8,347 nt of DNA from Candidatus Omnitrophota bacterium (GTDB taxonomy: Bacteria > Omnitrophota > Gorgyraeia > Gygaellales > JAHJCI01), in NCBI GenBank assembly GCA_018813085.1, contig JAHJCI010000100.1, forward strand, positions 1 through 8,347. The letters run 5' to 3'. Of the stretch, positions 5,552-8,347 are shown piece after piece. The translations under genes and the position numbers were made by a program. The notes under the pieces were generated by a model that was not told where the DNA came from, searched no databases, and saw nothing but the letters and a program-made list of their open reading frames with translations. Every line of letters begins with the position of its first letter. Positions within the stretch are counted from its first letter, which is position 1.

Positions 5552-7438
5552 ATGAAAAATCTTAAATCCCGCAAGCATAATCAGGCTTCGCTAAAGAATG
5601 GAAAGGGCCCTGACCGGGAAAGGATTTCCGAGATCTTTAACAGTATCGCCAGGATATTGGAAATCAAGCAGGATAACCGTTTCCGTATCCGCGCCTATCA
5701 AAGGGCAGCCGGGAATTTAAGGGATTTGTCCCAGGACCTGGGAACTTTAATTAAAGAAGACAGGCTCTTTGATATACCGGGCGTGGGAAGAGACTTAGCC
5801 GGCAAGATAAAGGAAATCGCTGCTACGGGAAAACTTAAATACTACGAAGAACTTAAAAAAAGCATTCCTTCAGGCCTGCTTGATTTGCTTAATATTCCCT
5901 CCGTCGGGCCAAAGACTGCCTGGGATCTGTATCAGAAGTTAAAAATAAAGAATATTCAGGATTTAGAACAGGCAATAGAAAATGATAAGCTCAGCGGGCT
6001 CTTTGGAATAAAAGAAAAGACAGTTGAGAATATCAGGCAGGGATTACTGCTGTTTAAAAAAGGCAAAGAGAGAATGCCGTTGGCGCTGGCTATTCAGGCA
6101 GCCGATGAGTTTATGCTTCCGCTTTCGGAACTTGACTGTATCGGGAATATCAGCCCTGCAGGCAGCCTCAGGCGGCGTAAGGATACCGTAAGGGATATAG
6201 ATATCTTAATCGAGTCTAATAAGCCCTCCAGGGTAATGGATAGCTTTACCGGGTTGCCGGGAGTAAAAAAAATCCAGGCAAAGGGAAAGACAAAATCTTC
6301 GGTGTTAAACAAGCAGGATATTCAGGTAGACTGCCGGGTGGTCCCTGCGAAATCATTCGGGGCAGCGCTATTATATTTTACGGGCTCCAAGAATTTCAAT
6401 ATAAAACTGCGTAGATTAGCAATGAGAATGGGCCTTAAAATCAACGAATACGCTATCTCCTCGGGTAATAAATATTTAGCCGGCCGCAGCGAAAAGGATA
6501 TTTTTAAAATACTAAAAATGTCTTATCTTGCCCCTGAGCTAAGGGAAGATAACGGAGAGCTGGAATTAGCGCTTAAGCATGAATTGCCAAAACTGGTTGA
6601 TTTAAGGGATATCCGCTCTGATTTACATTTGCACTCTAATTTTTCAGACGGGGAGAACTCTATAGAAGAGATGGCTCGCTCCGGCAGGGCCCGAGGATAT
6701 ACGCATATTGCGATAAGCGACCATTCCCAGAGCCTGAAGGTAGCAGGGGGATTGGGCTTGGCAGAACTTAAGAAAAAGAAAGCAGTTATAGAGCGCCTTA
6801 ATAAAGGCTTGCATGATTTTCGTGTTCTTTTCGGCAGCGAGGTGGAAATTGATTCCGAGGGAAATCTCGATTATCCGCAAGGCGTGCTTGAGGGGTTTGA
6901 TATTGTAGTCGCTGCGATTCATTCCGGATTCAGGCAATCAAAAGAGAAGCTTACCGAGAGGTTGATCAGGGCATGCCTTAATCCCCATGTCCACATTATC
7001 GCTCATCCGACAGGAAGGCTTTGGGGAAGCCGTGAAGCATATCAATTGGATTTTAAGCGGCTTTTTAAGGCCTGTCGCGAGACTAATACTGCCCTGGAAA
7101 TAAACGGCGACAGCCTAAGGCTTGATTTAAACGACATCAATTGCCGTCGCGCCAGGGCAGAAGGCGTGCGTCTTGTAATCGGTTCGGATGCGCATTCTAC
7201 CGACAGGATCTCGCAGATGGAATTAGGTGTCTCTGTTGCCAGAAGGGCCTGGCTTGAGGCGAAGGATTTACTCAATTGCCTTTCGGTAGAGGAGCTGTTA
7301 AGGGCGATTAGAAAGAAAAAATCAAATATCCCCGCCGTAGGCGAGGTCTCGTCGCAGGCGATTCCGACTGCGACGGAAAAAATCAAAGATGAATATCAAA
7401 TATCAAAAATAAAAAGCAAAAATCAAAGATGTAAATAA
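5552..7438 (+). CDS. polX: DNA polymerase X family protein with PHP domain
   Basis: Bacterial PolX fills short gaps in base-excision repair, and its PHP domain gives 3'-5' exonuclease and often AP-endonuclease activity. In order: an N-terminal 8-kDa-like helical domain (about 22-100, IPGVGRDLAGKI at 75-86), a second helix-hairpin-helix (IPSVGPKTAWDLY, 115-127), and the polymerase palm with GSLRRRKDTVRDIDIL (204-219). Asp215 and Asp217 are catalytic, probably with Asp260 as third, and YFTGSK follows (275-280). The PHP domain starts at about 354, with all nine metal ligands apparent: His359, His361, Asp366, His391, Glu430, His457, His485, Asp546 and His548. At 628 residues it is longer than the roughly 570-580 usual. 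About 20 residues are extra at the N-terminus, where no other start codon is available. The last 35 or so residues (after RKKK, 590) are encoded by repeat DNA. No Shine-Dalgarno is visible; a 47-nt AT-rich spacer precedes it. Confidence 0.93.
   Translation: MKNLKSRKHNQASLKNGKGPDRERISEIFNSIARILEIKQDNRFRIRAYQRAAGNLRDLSQDLGTLIKEDRLFDIPGVGRDLAGKIKEIAATGKLKYYEELKKSIPSGLLDLLNIPSVGPKTAWDLYQKLKIKNIQDLEQAIENDKLSGLFGIKEKTVENIRQGLLLFKKGKERMPLALAIQAADEFMLPLSELDCIGNISPAGSLRRRKDTVRDIDILIESNKPSRVMDSFTGLPGVKKIQAKGKTKSSVLNKQDIQVDCRVVPAKSFGAALLYFTGSKNFNIKLRRLAMRMGLKINEYAISSGNKYLAGRSEKDIFKILKMSYLAPELREDNGELELALKHELPKLVDLRDIRSDLHLHSNFSDGENSIEEMARSGRARGYTHIAISDHSQSLKVAGGLGLAELKKKKAVIERLNKGLHDFRVLFGSEVEIDSEGNLDYPQGVLEGFDIVVAAIHSGFRQSKEKLTERLIRACLNPHVHIIAHPTGRLWGSREAYQLDFKRLFKACRETNTALEINGDSLRLDLNDINCRRARAEGVRLVIGSDAHSTDRISQMELGVSVARRAWLEAKDLLNCLSVEELLRAIRKKKSNIPAVGEVSSQAIPTATEKIKDEYQISKIKSKNQRCK
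7315..7387 (+). repeat. GC-rich hairpin flanked by a 12-nt direct repeat, in the polX 3' end
   Basis: GAAAAAATCAAA occurs at 7315-7326 and 7376-7387. Between the copies lies a GC-rich block whose core is a perfect inverted repeat, CGTCGCAG (7350-7357) and CTGCGACG (7368-7375). The stem can continue with two more pairs around the loop ATTC (7361-7364). A smaller CGCC/GGCG hairpin lies at 7333-7343. Removing one flanking copy and the block (61 nt) would leave polX open to a TAA at 7410-7412, giving a 599-residue protein. The flanks are A-rich, so the direct repeat is weaker evidence for insertion than the one in ybeY. Confidence 0.55.
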
Positions 7439-7448
7439 AAATTAAAAA
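7376..7448 (+). repeat. A-rich repeated words between polX and apbE
   Basis: The stretch is almost entirely A and T with repeated ATCAAA words. AAAAATCAAAGATG occurs at 7378-7391 and 7418-7431, and ATCAAATATC occurs at 7321-7330 and 7395-7404. It encodes the last 20 residues of PolX (Lys/Ile/Gln-rich, no resemblance to the family) and then the leader of apbE. No convincing promoter hexamer pair, terminator or Shine-Dalgarno was found here. Confidence 0.6.
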
Positions 7449-8347
7449 ATGAAAAAAAAATATTGCTTAAAAATATGTTCTCTGTTCTCTGTTCTCTGTT
7501 TTCTGTTTTCTGTTATTACTGGTTGCGAGCGCCCTTTATATAAAGAGAGCCGGATGATGATGGGTACATTTATAGAAGTTATATCCGGCGATGCGCAGGC
7601 GGCGAATATCGTATTTGAAGAAATCAGCAGGGTAGAGAAGCTCTTGAGCATCTATGAGAAGGAGAGTGAAATTAGCCAGTTAAACAGGAGGGGAAGGGTA
7701 AAAGCCAGCCCGGAGACTCTATTTGTAATTCAGAAAGCCAAAGAATTCTGGATTGCTACTGAAGGCGTATTTGACGTGAGCGTAGCGCCCCTGGTTGAGC
7801 TTTGGGGTTTTCGTGACGGGAATTACCGCTTGCCCGGTGATTCAGAGATCCAGGAGTCATTAAAACTAATAGGGTTTGACAAAATTGAAATTAATGGTAA
7901 TATTATTGAATTTAAAATAAAAGGTATGAAGATCGATTTAGGGGGTATTGCCAAGGGTTATGCCGTAGATTCCGCTGTCAGGCAATTAATGCAGGCCGGG
8001 ATAAACAGTGCCCTTTTGAATGCCGGCGGCGATGTTTATTGCCTAGGCAATAAACAGGGCATGCCCTGGCGGGTTGCCATAAGGTCAGCTCAAGGTGCGG
8101 GCATTGCAGGATACCTGGAATTAAGTAATAAGGCTGTGGCAACTTCAGGTAGTTACGAACAGTATTTTTCTATCGGCGACTCCCGCTACAGCCATATTAT
8201 GAATCCAAAAACAGGCAGGCCTGTTGATTCCGGGGTGGTAAGTGTCAGCGTAATCGCCGATGATTGCCTTAGCGCTGATGCGCTGGCTACGAGCATATTT
8301 ATATTAGGTAAGCAAAAGGGCAGCGACTTAGCTGTAAAGTTTAATGC
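7449..8347 (+). CDS. apbE: FAD:protein FMN transferase ApbE, lipoprotein, 3' partial
   Basis: ApbE transfers FMN from FAD onto a Thr of target flavoproteins, such as the RnfG/NqrC subunits of membrane electron-transfer complexes, outside the cytoplasmic membrane. The first 299 codons are present; the gene runs off the window. The N-terminus is KKK, a hydrophobic core (9-23) and lipobox VITGC with Cys26 lipidated. Family motifs follow: MMGTFIEV (37-44), VEKLLSIYEKESEISQLN (62-79), the WGF region (119-121), DLGGIAKGYAVD (163-174), LLNAGGDVYCLG (189-200), ATSGSYEQYF (231-240), SHIMNPKTGRPV (248-259) and ADALATSIFILG (276-287) with its conserved metal-site Asp and Thr. The start ATG has no Shine-Dalgarno; an in-frame stop at 7443-7445 rules out earlier starts. 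The signal-peptide core is encoded by a heptanucleotide tandem repeat. Met36-38 are possible internal starts for an unlipidated form. Confidence 0.92.
   Translation, partial: MKKKYCLKICSLFSVLCFLFSVITGCERPLYKESRMMMGTFIEVISGDAQAANIVFEEISRVEKLLSIYEKESEISQLNRRGRVKASPETLFVIQKAKEFWIATEGVFDVSVAPLVELWGFRDGNYRLPGDSEIQESLKLIGFDKIEINGNIIEFKIKGMKIDLGGIAKGYAVDSAVRQLMQAGINSALLNAGGDVYCLGNKQGMPWRVAIRSAQGAGIAGYLELSNKAVATSGSYEQYFSIGDSRYSHIMNPKTGRPVDSGVVSVSVIADDCLSADALATSIFILGKQKGSDLAVKFN
7477..7511 (+). repeat. Five-copy heptanucleotide tandem repeat in the apbE signal sequence
   Basis: Three copies of GTTCTCT (7477-7497) are followed by two of GTTTTCT (7498-7511). Seven is not a multiple of three, so each gain or loss of one unit shifts the downstream reading frame, and only changes of three units keep it. 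The repeat encodes the cyclic heptapeptide VLCSLFS and variants in every frame, always hydrophobic and stop-free, which makes it usable as a signal-peptide core. It follows a run of nine A (7452-7460). Confidence 0.9.

Noticed and set aside
7042..7386. 114-codon antisense frame opposite the PolX PHP domain
   Set aside because: The plus-strand frame carries all PHP metal ligands; the antisense product is serine-rich without recognisable motifs and is a shadow.
7315..7448. Promoter for apbE in the A-rich junction
   Set aside because: A/T-rich words are plentiful, but no pair of -35 and -10 hexamers with normal spacing stands out from the low-complexity background.
7442..7651. Antisense frame with a repetitive TENRKQRTENRE-like segment
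   Set aside because: The repetitive peptide is just the reverse-strand reading of the heptanucleotide tract, and the frame is opposite a well-supported ApbE.

Overview
The window is a dense, entirely plus-strand bacterial gene cluster of nine protein-coding genes, the last cut by the window end. Both apparent envelope proteins (LysM protein and ApbE) carry lipoprotein signal peptides, and no eukaryotic, archaeal or phage features are visible. The order phoH - PgpH-type HD phosphodiesterase - ybeY - recO resembles the Bacillus subtilis phoH-yqfF-yqfG-dgkA-cdd-era-recO cluster. The short palindromic repeats and the TTCTCTG-type heptamer tract are of a kind I associate with metagenome-derived uncultured phyla such as Omnitrophota. 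That placement is a low-confidence inference from memory.

Layout: 1-62 holds at most the tail of an upstream gene plus a strong ribosome binding site. 63-623 is a LysM lipoprotein. 623-2828 holds phoH and a compact PgpH-like membrane HD protein, which overlap each other. 2782-3312 is ybeY, whose 3' end is taken over by a roughly 93-nt palindromic insertion bounded by a perfect 9-nt direct repeat. 3356-4102 is recO. After a 78-nt gap with an inverted repeat come a ketopantoate-reductase-family gene (4181-5110), a stand-alone receiver-domain response regulator (5124-5504) and a PolX-type DNA polymerase with a PHP domain (5552-7438). The polX/apbE junction (about 7315-7511) is built of repeat DNA: a GC-rich hairpin, A-rich repeated words and a five-copy heptanucleotide tract. 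The tract encodes the signal-peptide core of apbE (7449 to the window end).

The first genes form a tightly coupled unit: stop/start contact or overlaps of 1, 26 and 47 nt. It links RNA metabolism (PhoH, YbeY), second-messenger hydrolysis (PgpH type) and recombinational repair (RecO). PolX adds base-excision or gap-filling repair. The ketopantoate reductase homologue (CoA pathway), the orphan receiver protein and the flavin transferase ApbE look like co-located but functionally separate genes. No new multi-gene system is evident. The most notable signals are the repeat insertions that have rewritten gene ends: the relocated ybeY stop codon, the extended PolX tail, and the potentially slippable apbE signal peptide.
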